64,000 nucleotides of DNA from Sepiola atlantica (Eukaryota; Mollusca; Cephalopoda; Sepiida; Sepiolidae), in assembly GCA_963556195.1 (NCBI GenBank), contig OY744533.1:47576749-47640748 (forward strand). The letters are read 5' to 3'. Within the stretch, counting starts at the first letter, position 1, and each line of letters opens with the position of its first letter. Positions 54,565 through 64,000 of the stretch are shown here, in pieces. Below the pieces are notes generated by a model. That model saw only the letters and a program-made list of their open reading frames with translations, did no database searches and had not been told where the DNA came from. The position numbers and the translations under genes are program-made.

Positions 54565-55640
54565 TAGAGGCTCTCGTCGTTGTTGATCTGTCACGTTTAA
54601 CTTTGAAATAAACTTTTCTTATGCATGTCACGTTTTAATTATTGATAGTATTTATTTTTGTCTGTCACCTTTAAATTTATGATATCCTTTTCTTTTTTCT
54701 GTCACGTTTGAATTTGTTGTAGAATTTTCTTTTGTCTGTCACGTTTGAATTTGTGATAGTAATTATTTTTGTCTGTCACTTTTAAATTTGTAATATAATT
54801 TTTCTGTCACCTTTAAATTTGTAATAGAATTTTTCTGTCACCTTTAAATTTGTAATAGAATTTTTCTGTCACCTTTAAATTTGTAATAGAATTTTTCTGT
54901 CAACTTTAAATTTGTGATAGAATTTGTCTGTCACCTTTAAATATGTAATAGAATTTTTCTGTCACCTTTAAATTTGTAATATAATTTTTCTGTCACCTTT
55001 AAATTTGTAATAGAATTTTTCTGTCACCTTTAAATTTGTGATAGAATTTTTCTGTCACCTTTAAATTTGTGATAGAATTTTTCTGTCACCTTTAAATGTG
55101 TAATATAATTTTTCTGTCACCTTTAAATTTGTAATATAATTTTTCTGTCACCTTTAAATATGTAATAGAATTTTTCTGTCACCTTTAAATTTGTAATATA
55201 ATTTTTCTGTTACCTTTAAATTTGTAATATAATTTGTCTGTCACCTTTAAATTTGTAATATAATTTTTCTGTCACCTTTAAATTTGTGATAGAATTTGTT
55301 TGTCACCTTTAAATTTGTAATATAATTTTTCTGTCACCTTTAAATTTGTAATATAATTTTTCTGTCACCTTTAAATTTGTAATAGAATTTGTCTGTCGCC
55401 TTTAAATTTGTAATATAATTTTTCTGTCACCTTTAAATTTGTGATATGATTTTCTTTTGTCTGCCACCTTTAAATTTGTAATTTTTTCTGTCACGTTTAC
55501 GTTTTAAAAAGCATTTTCCTTTTTCTTCACGCTTAAAATGTTTAAATCATTTACTTTTGTCTGGCTCTCGTAATTTTCGAATATCATGTTCTTTTGTCTG
55601 TCACACTTTAATTTGTAAAAGTACCTTTAATTTAAGACAC
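54565..55640 (+). repeat. 31-bp minisatellite, more than 20 units
   Basis: The unit is TTTTTCTGTCACC then TTTAAATTTGTAATAGAA. Units from about 54790 to 55450 are nearly uniform (variants GTAATATAATT and GTGATAGAATT), while both edges are longer and more diverged (CTGTCACGTTTAAC, TTTTGTCTGTCACC). Homogeneous core and diverged edges are typical of unequal exchange or slippage. The unit resembles a dispersed motif elsewhere in the window (see findings). Confidence 0.95.
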
Positions 55641-55649
55641 CAGTGAAAG

Positions 55650-57495
55650 TAAAGGAATAACAATCAACACACAAGTGTGATATTACACAAGACAAATAAG
55701 TTGGAAATTCAAATACAAATATTTATTTCCATGAATAAAGGAAAGAGAAAACAAAAGATCCAAATATAATAGGTGGAAACGGATTTAAAAGGAATGTATC
55801 TAAACGACGAGAAAGTAATGCATTCATATAAATAATATCAGTTCATGCGAGAGAGAGAGAGAGAAAGGGAGAGATAAAAGGGGGTGAGTGAGAGAGATGG
55901 GTGTAAACTTACAATACACTGGTTTTCAATTTAGAGTGAAATTAACAGTAAGGTTAAAGAATTCAAAATGTATGAACTCTCTTTCCGTCAAGGAAGTATG
56001 TCGTCTGAATAATAGTCCCTGAGCACAGTAAATATGAGTCCGATAAGTATAGGGCGAGGATCGGTTGAGTTCTTGATAGCAGGGTCATCGCTATACAATC
56101 TTCATCCAGGCTCATGAATCAGGTTATCGGGTTGATAACCGCAGGCAGCAGCAGACGAGTTGGAGTATCATACATTCACTCCACCTGTTACTGAAAATGT
56201 CAATTGGTTCTTATCAGTGGGACAAGTTCAGAACCTTCGAAATCATCTCAATATTTTAAATTCGGCTTTTCATTCGCAATGGAAAAGCGTCAGAATAGAA
56301 AAGTTGTTCGTATCAGCTTTTCGTTGACTTGTGGGAGCTTTTGCCCAATATTCTATGTACGGTAATAAAAACATTTTTTCCTGTTTTCCTCATCTTCGTC
56401 TTCGTTCTTCTTCATAGATGTCGTCCGACAGCTGGCGTAAATTGTGAAACTGTGTTTATGTCCCCGAATTAGCAGAGTATATAGAGTATATAGTGTATAT
56501 AGATGTCAGGCGCGTGACTGGATGCTGAGGTGTTCTTTTACGTAGGTGTAAGATTTGACAGTCGATGTACTTACAGACAAGGTCGCCGGGTACGTTGATT
56601 TTTCCCGTTGGAGTGACAAAATCGACAATCAAGATCGGTGACAATGTATGTTTGGCGAGACATGAGGGGGGGGGAGCTTATAAGACGTAATAGTATATTT
56701 GTTCGCTTGAAATTATTTATCTGCTCACAAACTGAAATGACGAAAATAAAAATATACAAATCTGCTGCGATGCTCTGTCGGTATTCTGTCTGGTAAATGT
56801 ACTTATAAAATATTAGGTTCGAATCGTGGTATGACCTGATTGTGACAATTTGAGAAAACCAGGTTCCGTATGTAACAAAAATCTCTAAAATCCAACTGTT
56901 CTTCACCGTGGTAAGGGGGAATGGCAACGTAGTATTTTCAGATCTACCCGGCTAATAGGGCTCTGGTAAAAATTCAGGAGGAGTCGGCATCAGGAATTGT
57001 CGTCCCTTGGTCATTTCTGCCTCTGCGTGTGGCAAGCAAAAGCGTTTCAGGCGCGAAACCACACATGAATGGAGTGAGAGTGGCAACGTTACTGCTGCGT
57101 CATTCGTTTGTGTGTTCTGTGCCAAACCTTCCCCGACTACGCATGCAACCACTTAGCCTAAATGTTTACGGTGTCGGGGGTAAAATCTAAAATTGTGTAG
57201 GTTTACCAATGGCTGCGACGAACAAGGATGACTTCATGCAGACCAAAAAATCCTGAAGCACGATCACCGTAAGCTCTCTACAGAATTCCGACTCGTTTTA
57301 AAACAACAACAACAGCAACAACATTTGTCAATCCGTAAGTTGGTCTGTTATGCTTCAGTTTGAAATAACATTTCTATTGCTAGAATCGCTGATTGGATGG
57401 ATGTATTTCAAGAAAACAGATTTTTGTTTTCCTACACAAACACATCAAAACACGAACGGGTTTTGGTGTGTGTGTGTGTGTCTAGGGGATGGTTA
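55650..57495. other. Gap: no supported gene
   Basis: Short GA run at 55850-55900. A B-box-like GGTTCGAATCG at 56816-56826 lacks a partner A box. The 56571-57152 minus frames show no motif. Confidence 0.45.
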
Positions 57496-57501
57496 CATTT
57501 C

Positions 57502-57840
57502 ATCGGCCTTTTGGTCGGGATCAAAGTGTAGTATCTGTTCCGATGGATACTGCACCCTATAGACCGGTGTCGTCTTGTCATTCGGGGCTTGATTCCGCCG
57601 GTCTGTGGGTTTGTCCTGTGCAGTTCTAGGAGGTCCACCCTCCCAGGCTTTGCCTCCCCTCTTTGGGGAGGAGTAAGTTTATTGCTTACTGCTTAGGCGC
57701 CCCTACCGTGGAATGCCGACGAGGCTGCCCAGGCATTTTTTGTAGGCCAGAGTGCTCACCTTCTCGGGCGCTGGCTTTTCAAATCCCATTTTCTCGACCT
57801 TGTGTCACATCTTACCTTGTGGGAGGAAGATAAATAACGT
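57502..57840 (+). repeat. SINE-like repeat family A, copy 5, with the best U2 snRNA-like head
   Basis: TCGGCCTTTTGGTCGGGATC followed by AAAGTGTAGTATCTGTTC matches the U2 snRNA 5' region over almost 40 nt, with GGCTAA changed to GGTCGG. The full family A body follows (CTAGGAGGTCCACCCTCCCA, GGGGAGGAGTAAGTTTATTG, CCGACGAGGCTGCCCAGGC, CACCTTCTCGGGCGCTGG) and it ends near GGGAGGAAGATAAATAACG. Confidence 0.83.
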
Positions 57841-57844
57841 TACA

Positions 57845-58085
57845 TTTCATTTTACAGCACTACAAATACATCACTACATAAATAACGCAAATATGAAGTA
57901 AGCATGATGCCCAACGGCTTCCAAACTCGCTCTTTCCATATTTCACAGCAAATTGAATTCGTCGAAATTGAATTTTAGACAAAAATGTTCCAAGCGGTGG
58001 CAGGATGTTGTGAGTGATGTACGTTAACGATAGACGATTATGTGTTACGAACGGAAAACTCGCACTTGCCATTATTATTTGGATT
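57845..58085. other. Gap: no supported feature
   Basis: AT-rich DNA between the SINE and repeat E; nothing I can support. Confidence 0.45.
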
Positions 58086-58089
58086 ATTC

Positions 58090-58200
58090 GAACTACTGTT
58101 CTAATCTTCGGCGTTATTCACACAACGTTCTGGCCGATGTTACCTCCCACCTTTTGCAGGTGCGTCTCGTCGAACTCAAGAATCTGTACTCTTTATTTAA
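58090..58200 (-). repeat. Dispersed repeat family E, copy 3
   Basis: The reverse complement contains GAGTACAGATTCTTGAGTTC, GACGAGACGCACCTGC and GGAGGTAACATCGGCCAGAA, matching copies at 12178 and 27592. Confidence 0.6.
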
Positions 58201-58249
58201 TCCATGGCGGTGGCTTGCTCTCCCTCAGTAAACCATGACCAGCTAGAGG

Positions 58250-58920
58250 TTTTAAGTAATTTGTAATTGTATTCTTAGTATCGCCCATACTGAGGATTTA
58301 ACCTTCAACTTCAAGAAGACTGTCACTTAACACTGATTATTACTTAGAAGGACTGTTATCCGTGCTTTCGGATTGCTAAACATCGCATTTCCTGTTTCAG
58401 GTCAAAAACAAAGAAAGAAAAAAAGAAAACAAGGAAGAAATAAAAATTAAAATTAAAAAATAAAGAAGAATGACAAATGAAAAGAGAAAAAAAGAAAAAA
58501 AGAAAATAATAAATAGGGTAAAATAACGAGGAAAAAAGTGGTGCAACGCTCATACTTTTGTTTTTGTCATCTGCAACTCTTCCGCGCGTGCGTGTGGGCT
58601 ATATTTAATTGACACTCTGTGGCACATCCAGCGCCGTAGTAAAATACCACACAACAATTTTCACGGTTTTTATATTCAGTGAACCAATGGCCATGCACTT
58701 TTTTGTACGTGAGCCGAAGTTTACAAGAACTGCTGTTTATTTATTTTATGTGTCCCACATGAATGTTTTTAATATACATCCGTTTACTGGGGGAAGAGTC
58801 GACCGTTGTCAGTACATTCTTGTTGTGATGTCGTTCAGGAGATTCTTATCTCCTTTAATCCACTCATTATACAACGACACAAAAGAAGGTCAGATATAAA
58901 AAAAATATCTACTAAGTAGG
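58250..58920. other. A-rich low-complexity tract at 58400-58530; otherwise nothing
   Basis: AAAGAAAGAAAAAAAG-type purine run without repeat periodicity. The 58609-58899 frame has no recognised motif. Confidence 0.5.
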
Positions 58921-58924
58921 CCCC

Positions 58925-59500
58925 TATCTTCTCCAAACTCCGTGATAAATGCCTATAATAGCGTGATGAAAAATGGGCAACCAATAATCCCCCTTTTGTT
59001 GAACTATCATGAAGTCTGTTTTTTCAGTGGTTTGCCTCAAATCTCAAACTTGGACTCCGAAAACCACAACATTCCCGATTTCCCACTGCGGAGGAAAACA
59101 GCGCTAGATGAATTGGTCATCACCCTTCCCATGTCCTGGCTACAATAAAAAGAACTTGATACCCCCAAAGCATGCGGACCAAATCATATTCCTGCTATAA
59201 TTATAAAGAAATGGTCTGCTGAGCTGACACATGTCCTTCTAAACGCTATAATAAATGCCTTACAGAATCTAGCTGATAGCTCTAAAATTGCTATTGTGGT
59301 ATATGTTTTAAAGAACTCTGTAGAAAGAACTGACCCGCAAAATGATTGATTCATAAGTCTCTTCTCGCTCTTCTCTAAAATCTTTGAACCCTTAATTAAT
59401 CTACTGATAGTCAAGCACCTCGATATTGCTAAACTTCTATCTGACCAACAGAATTCTACTGCCGATATCCTTACGGTCATCTGTGAACGTATATTTTTAG
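58925..59500 (+). mobile_element. LINE-A fragment, N-terminal part of reverse transcriptase
   Basis: Frameshifted pieces read TPKACGPNHIPAIIIKKWSA, KNSVERTDPQND and LFSKIFEPLINL, then DQQNSTADILTV, aligning with the CGPDLIPVIVIKKC and RTAPQNYRPISL blocks of the 10070-12170 copy. It lacks the catalytic core, so it is an internal piece truncated at both ends. Confidence 0.75.
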
Positions 59501-59509
59501 GTCAAAAGG

Positions 59510-60370
59510 AGAAAAAACACAATAAATATGAGAGAAAGAATAAATTACGAAATATGAAGACGAGTAAAACGAAGAAATATATGAGAAATAAAGACAGAAA
59601 AAAGATAAAAGAAAGAAAAAGATATAATATGTGCAAGGACTTACCACTTGAGTAGCACATTACCGCGGGACTGCTTTCCTACTGATTACATCTTGATCAT
59701 CTTCAAATTCAACGATAACAAATTCTTGACGTAATCAAATGCTGTTCATAACACTGATCAATGTTATTATTCCTATAGTATTGCTCATCTTTCGGCTGAT
59801 ACTTATTCCGTATCATTAACCCTCGAGTGGCTTTTGGCATTGATAAGTAAAATAGTATCTGATAACATCAATATTATCAACCAATGTCAACGCACTGGTC
59901 GTTTTATTTTATGGCATATCAACTGGTTTTTGTTATTACATGGCGAAACTCGATGCCATAAGGTGTGAGCCCTTAGTATTCAATCTGGTCTCTCTTTTAG
60001 TAATTACAAATTGTAAACAATTCATTACAAACGATCTATTGGATGTAAATATCTGTTTTAATGTTGGTTATGAGAATTTGTGCCTTAAGCAACGTGGAGC
60101 CTAGTCAGTACTTATACGGGTAACACTTTGAGAATACCGTATGCCGCTAGACGGAAAGTGGAAGTGATTGTAAAGTACTTTCTTGTACTTGCAGCGACGT
60201 TCATCATGGTTGCACTAGGTCCCGAACTGTTGTGGAGTGATAGAACCACTAATCACGAACTAAGTGAACTAGTCTTAAAGACTATAAATATATGTACATA
60301 TTGCATTGTAGAGAATACTCGATGCGGAGAAAATGAAAAACGGCGAAAGGCGTCTAATAACTTATCTTTC
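59510..60370. other. Gap: no supported gene; purine-rich at 59500-59640
   Basis: AGAAAGAAAAAGAT-type low complexity, then unannotated AT-rich DNA. The 60128-60373 frame shows no motif. Confidence 0.45.
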
Positions 60371-60459
60371 TAAATACCAGTCGAAAATACGTTCTCGATA
60401 ATCAGTCCGGCAGAGACTGGTTATTTCAATGGCTTCTATTTGTCGGACTCAGATAGATA

Positions 60460-60965
60460 CAGGACTTGGACAAAATAATGCAAACACCTTGTGAATTTTG
60501 CATCAATTTTCAAACACCTATAAAAAAATTAAATGTCTGTTTCATTTTTTATTTATGGTTATTGTTCTCCTGAATTAATTGGTTAAATTCATTTTTATAT
60601 CAGATAGGGCATATTTGTAAAAAAATGTAAATGACAGAATTATCAGATTTGTAAAGAGGGCATGTTGTTGGTGTCAGTATGGTAGGTGATACTGTAACGG
60701 AAGTGGTTGATATAGTGGCCGTATCGAGAGGAACTGTATCGAGTGGGATGGCAGCCTATAGAACAGAAGGGAAAACATCCTCCTCTAAACAAAATTCTGG
60801 AATAAAGCCGAACCTATCTGATTGTGAGGAAAGAGCACAAAACAACGACACCCATAATTACAGCATAGCCTAACAATCATCTGGATACTCCCGTTTTAAA
60901 AAAACAAACTTTTCGCTGGGAGCTTCACAATGCTAGATTTCAGTGGAGGGCTGCAATCTTTTTTC
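60460..60965 (+). mobile_element. Tc1-like transposon fragment, 5' part
   Basis: GGACTTGGACAAAATAATGC at about 60465 resembles a Tc1-type terminal repeat. The transposase N-terminus follows from ATG 60631, with one in-frame stop at 60652-60654: RGHVVGVSMVGDTVTEVVDI, then VSRGTVSSGMAAYRTEGKTS and NSGIKPNLSDCEER, a paired-like helix-turn-helix of Tc1 transposases. A later frame reads TFRWELHNARFQWRAAI near 60910-60955. It is cut at about 60965, next to a SINE, and has no catalytic domain. Confidence 0.83.
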
Positions 60966-60989
60966 AATGTTGTCTAACCTCTGTTTTTC

Positions 60990-61290
60990 TTGGGTACTCC
61001 TAGGATGTCCACTCTCCCAGGACTTCTCCCTTTGGGAAGTGGTCGCTTTATTGCAATTGCCTGACGCGCCCCTACCGGGGAATGCCAATAGGGTTGCCCA
61101 GGCTATTTTCAGAGCACAGCTTACGCCTCTACTATGTACGTTGGCCTTTTCTCATAACTTGATGACCTTATGCTGCATCATACTTACGTGGGAAGTATGT
61201 AAATATTGAGCGCTGGGTTTTCTCCTGGTTCGTTCCGGCCTTGTGCCACGTTATAGTGTGTGGGAAATATATAAATACTATGTAAGGAAT
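60990..61290 (+). repeat. SINE-like repeat family A, copy 6 (headless, diverged)
   Basis: CTAGGATGTCCACTCTCCCA, CCCCTACCGGGGAATGCCAA, GGTTGCCCAGGCTATTTTC and CGGCCTTGTGCCACG align with family A. It follows the Tc1-like fragment directly, and SINE-A-like sequence (AATCAGTCCGGCAGAGACTG) also lies just before that fragment near 60400. Confidence 0.65.
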
Positions 61291-61299
61291 ACTATACAT

Positions 61300-62410
61300 A
61301 GTTACCAGTCCGTGATACGTTCTTGACGATCAATCCGACGGATGATAGGACGTTGTGGCATCTTCTAACTGTGCTCTGTTGGGCTGGGGTATTTCTTCTT
61401 CGTAGTTGTAAAGTTTTTCTACAAGTTCGACTATTGCTTGGTAACTTCAATGACATTTAACATAAAAGTATACAAATTACATACTACCAAAAATCCAGGA
61501 AATATTTAATTTCAGGAAACTTTTTACTGTTAAAATTTTTTTTTTAGGAAAGTAGTTCACTTTTCAACACCCATTGACAATGCCTAAATATGACATTCGG
61601 ACGGTTATACAAGATTTTCTAGCATCGTGATAAAAAATGCGAAAGATTCAAACTCGCCAAACTCATGGCAGATATGTTCAACTGACTTATTTTGTAGCAT
61701 CACCAGAAATGTCTGCTATCAGAACCTGAACAACATTTGAAACTAACCTTGCAAATCATCGCTTAAGGATTCTAATGAATAACAGATCTTCGCCATGATA
61801 CTAAAATAATGAAGAACACTATTTCGCACATACACTCTGTCGAATAAAAGGAACAAGGTAACAAGTTTCCCTTTAAAAGTAATCTTCATCATTGGCGTGG
61901 ATGGATATACTTGTATAAAAATGTCCCATTTAGAAATGAATAATGTTATTGTGGAAATAAGGGACATCAGTTCTCACATTGTTGAAACAACACAGAAGAC
62001 ATAAGAATCCGGAATGAAAATATACGGTTTGCTCTACAAAAACATACAACGCATTTTTTACGATAAAAAAGATCTATAAATGTGCAAATGGACAGCACAA
62101 ATGTTAAATTGCAACTAGGATCTGACTTGACGATTATAAATCGATCAACATGGGGAAAAATCGGCAAACGAATCTTATTTACTTCTTTAAAAATACCTAA
62201 GGAATAACTGATAAAAAGTTAACATTCTTAGGTTAATACTATGGTAATGTATCATTTATGAAAATGAAAACAAAAACATTTGTCATATATCGATGTTGAA
62301 ACCTGTTAGGTACAGTTTGGATGGAGTAATTTTATTTATAGAACTTGCCAATAAATAAGAATTGTAATAGAATATAAGCAGTCACTACTAATTCAGAAAG
62401 CTTAAAAAGA
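61300..62410. other. Gap: no supported feature
   Basis: AT-rich DNA, nothing supported. Frames at 61743-62167 have no motif. Confidence 0.45.
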
Positions 62411-62419
62411 GATCTTAAA

Positions 62420-64000
62420 TCAGATTTTCACGACATTATCTTGAAGTATATGAATGTGGACAAAAACTAAAGCAACATTTAAATTTAAAAAATAATGCAC
62501 AACCAACTTTCAGACAAAAATATATACTTTTTGCAGCTCGAGAAATAATTAAAAAAGAATTTGATCATTTAGAAAACATTGGAATAAGAAGTAAAATCGA
62601 CTACAGTGTTTGAGCGAGCCCTATAATTCATGTATGAAAACAAAATAAAATTTGGGTTTGCGCTGACCATTTTACTGGACGAAACGATTGTTTGGAAACT
62701 TATAAATATCCATTGACGAGCCACAAAGAGATATTCGCAAAAATAAATGGAGGTAAAATAGCTCCAAAACGCGACATATCAGAAGCATAAATACAAATAC
62801 CATTGTACGAAAAATGTACAAATTCATTAATACAGAAAGTTTTGTACAAATTCAATAGACTCTTTTCGTATTAAAGTCGCGCCGAGAAGTTTTCACAAAT
62901 TTTGTCCGCCATGTTGACAGATTTGGATTTTTAAGTAACATAGCTAGACGATATATTAATAAGAATCATTAATCGTGAAGAGAATAACGAGCATATTAAA
63001 GTAATATTTAAAAAATAAAGAATACAGCTTTAAGCTAAACATTGATAAATGCGATTTCTTTTTAACACTTAAGGCACATAATTGAAAATGTTCGAAAACC
63101 AGACCCGGCTAGACCAGCAACTATAAAGTATATGCCACCCCCGACAAGCGTACCAACATTGCAAGATTATTTTGGACTTGCAAATTATTACGACAATTTT
63201 ATTGCTAAAATGCACGCATGAAGAGCCCGACTAAATCGATTACTTAAGAATAATACAAGAGTTAATCTTCAAAATGTTTAAAAGCATACAAGAAAATTAT
63301 AAAAACTTTAATGTCGGATTTATTTTCTCTTTTATGATCCTAATAAAGAGATATATGTTGCGACTGATGCTAGTAACTTGAGATTAGGTGCAATTTTAGT
63401 ACATAAATATGGCAGACAGCTGAAAGCAGTGGTTCACGCTTCAATGACGTTATTACCGACAGGAAAAATGCATCCAAATAAAATTAAAAAATCGTAGCTA
63501 TCATATTTACAGTAAAAAATTTCAAAACTTTTTTTACACAGAATAAGTGTTAACCTTCAAACGAATTAATGTGGATTACTACCAATATTTGTGTTTCCGA
63601 AATGTATACCAACTCATACTGTGAAACGCCTACAAAGACGGAGAAGCATTCCTTTTAATTATACATTTAGAATGGAGTTCCTTCAATCTAAGAAAATAAG
63701 ACACGCAGATGGATCGCCAAGGCTTTCCGAAGCTGACTGAAACTTTTTAAGAAATAACAATTGCTTCATTAAGTAAAGAAATAGAGATAAAAATAAAAAC
63801 GTCCTTTTCAATAGAGTATAGGGATTACTTGTAACTATGGAGTAGATTAAATTCAAAACCAAATTCGAAACAAGTATTGCAGAAAAAAGAAAGAAATCAC
63901 GAGTTGGCAAAAGTAAAAGTCAAATCACGAAAACATTTTTTTCTTCTTGTGATGGTATCTTGTTATACGGCGAGCCTATGGTAATACCGGCATCACTGAG
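62420..64000 (+). pseudogene. Ty3/Gypsy pol pseudogene, RT to integrase boundary, runs off the window
   Basis: Collinear blocks in shifting frames: early RT (AREIIKKEFDHLENIGI, then ICAD-type CADH with FTGRNDCLETYKYPL and EIFAKINGGK, to about 62760), the RT/RNase H hinge (LANYYDNFIAKMHA near 63180), RNase H (ATDASNLRLGAILVHKYG near 63360, with the first catalytic Asp in TDAS) and KKIRHADGLSRLS near 63700. At the right edge FSSCDGILLYGEPMVIPASL begins the pre-integrase region. Many stops. The YXDD box is not recoverable. No LTR is visible, so the element continues to the right. Confidence 0.83.

Noticed and set aside
54565..55640. CRISPR array
   Set aside because: The 31-bp units are contiguous, with no unique spacers, in a eukaryotic context.
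56816..56826. B-box GGTTCGAATCG as a tRNA or SINE
   Set aside because: No A box at the required distance and no tRNA fold.
60128..60373. 81-residue frame with an ATG
   Set aside because: No motif and no homologue I can recall; length compatible with chance at this AT content.

Overview
The window looks like intergenic or intronic DNA from a repeat-rich animal genome. The best guess is a mollusc, probably a coleoid cephalopod. That guess rests on composition (AT-rich, with very long TA/CA/CATA/GA microsatellites), on the mix of non-LTR retrotransposons, Helitrons, Tc1/mariner relics and Ty3/Gypsy, and on the lack of any compact gene. It is inference, because no host gene here pins down the species. 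I found no rRNA, no credible intact tRNA, no CRISPR array and no bacterial-style operon. Most long open frames are microsatellites read in some frame, or opposite-strand shadows of retrotransposon coding regions.

Layout. 0-7 kb: an internally deleted mariner-like element with 47-bp terminal inverted repeats, (TA)n arrays, two large inverted repeats (2995-3322 and 3791-3945), and three 3' fragments of one LINE family (LINE-A). 8-15 kb: SINE-like repeats, two of whose families elsewhere carry a head resembling the 5' end of U2 snRNA; a Helitron coding remnant; an (ATG)n array; a 2.1-kb minus-strand LINE-A copy; and a second, unclassified reverse-transcriptase remnant. 15-23 kb: mostly unannotatable DNA with one copy of a dispersed repeat (family D) and a weak candidate mitochondrial-protein first exon. 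24-27 kb: a nested repeat block with a U2-headed SINE, a small Helitron with both termini (25681-26403) and a solo LTR with 5-bp target duplications (26752-26926). 27-36 kb: a candidate 5' exon ending in a consensus splice donor, more repeats, foldback DNA and a decayed minus-strand LINE (33880-35890).

37.3-41.4 kb holds the best-preserved element: a non-LTR retrotransposon of the restriction-like-endonuclease group (R2/R4/Dong/NeSL type). It has a Myb-like N-terminus, a reverse transcriptase with YMDD, a CCHC knuckle and a PD-x14-D endonuclease core, interrupted by only two -1 frame changes. The first frame change falls on a canonical slippery heptamer. A second, more decayed element of the same broad group lies at 47.7-48.9 kb, and 3' fragments related to the first lie at 32.9-33.8 kb.

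42-64 kb: two arrays of roughly 60-bp hairpin-bearing units, one of them beside a U2-like sequence; a 1.1-kb purine-rich simple-sequence tract; a 31-bp minisatellite of about 1 kb whose unit resembles a dispersed repeat; a Tc1-like N-terminal relic; and a decayed Ty3/Gypsy pol that runs off the right edge.

The elements are layered insertions and do not form a pathway. The points most worth following are the snRNA-headed SINEs with two different bodies, the frame change on a slippery site in the R4-like element, the complete small Helitron with adjacent Helitron-like ends, and the hairpin-unit arrays that share a tail and a flanking (TA)n.
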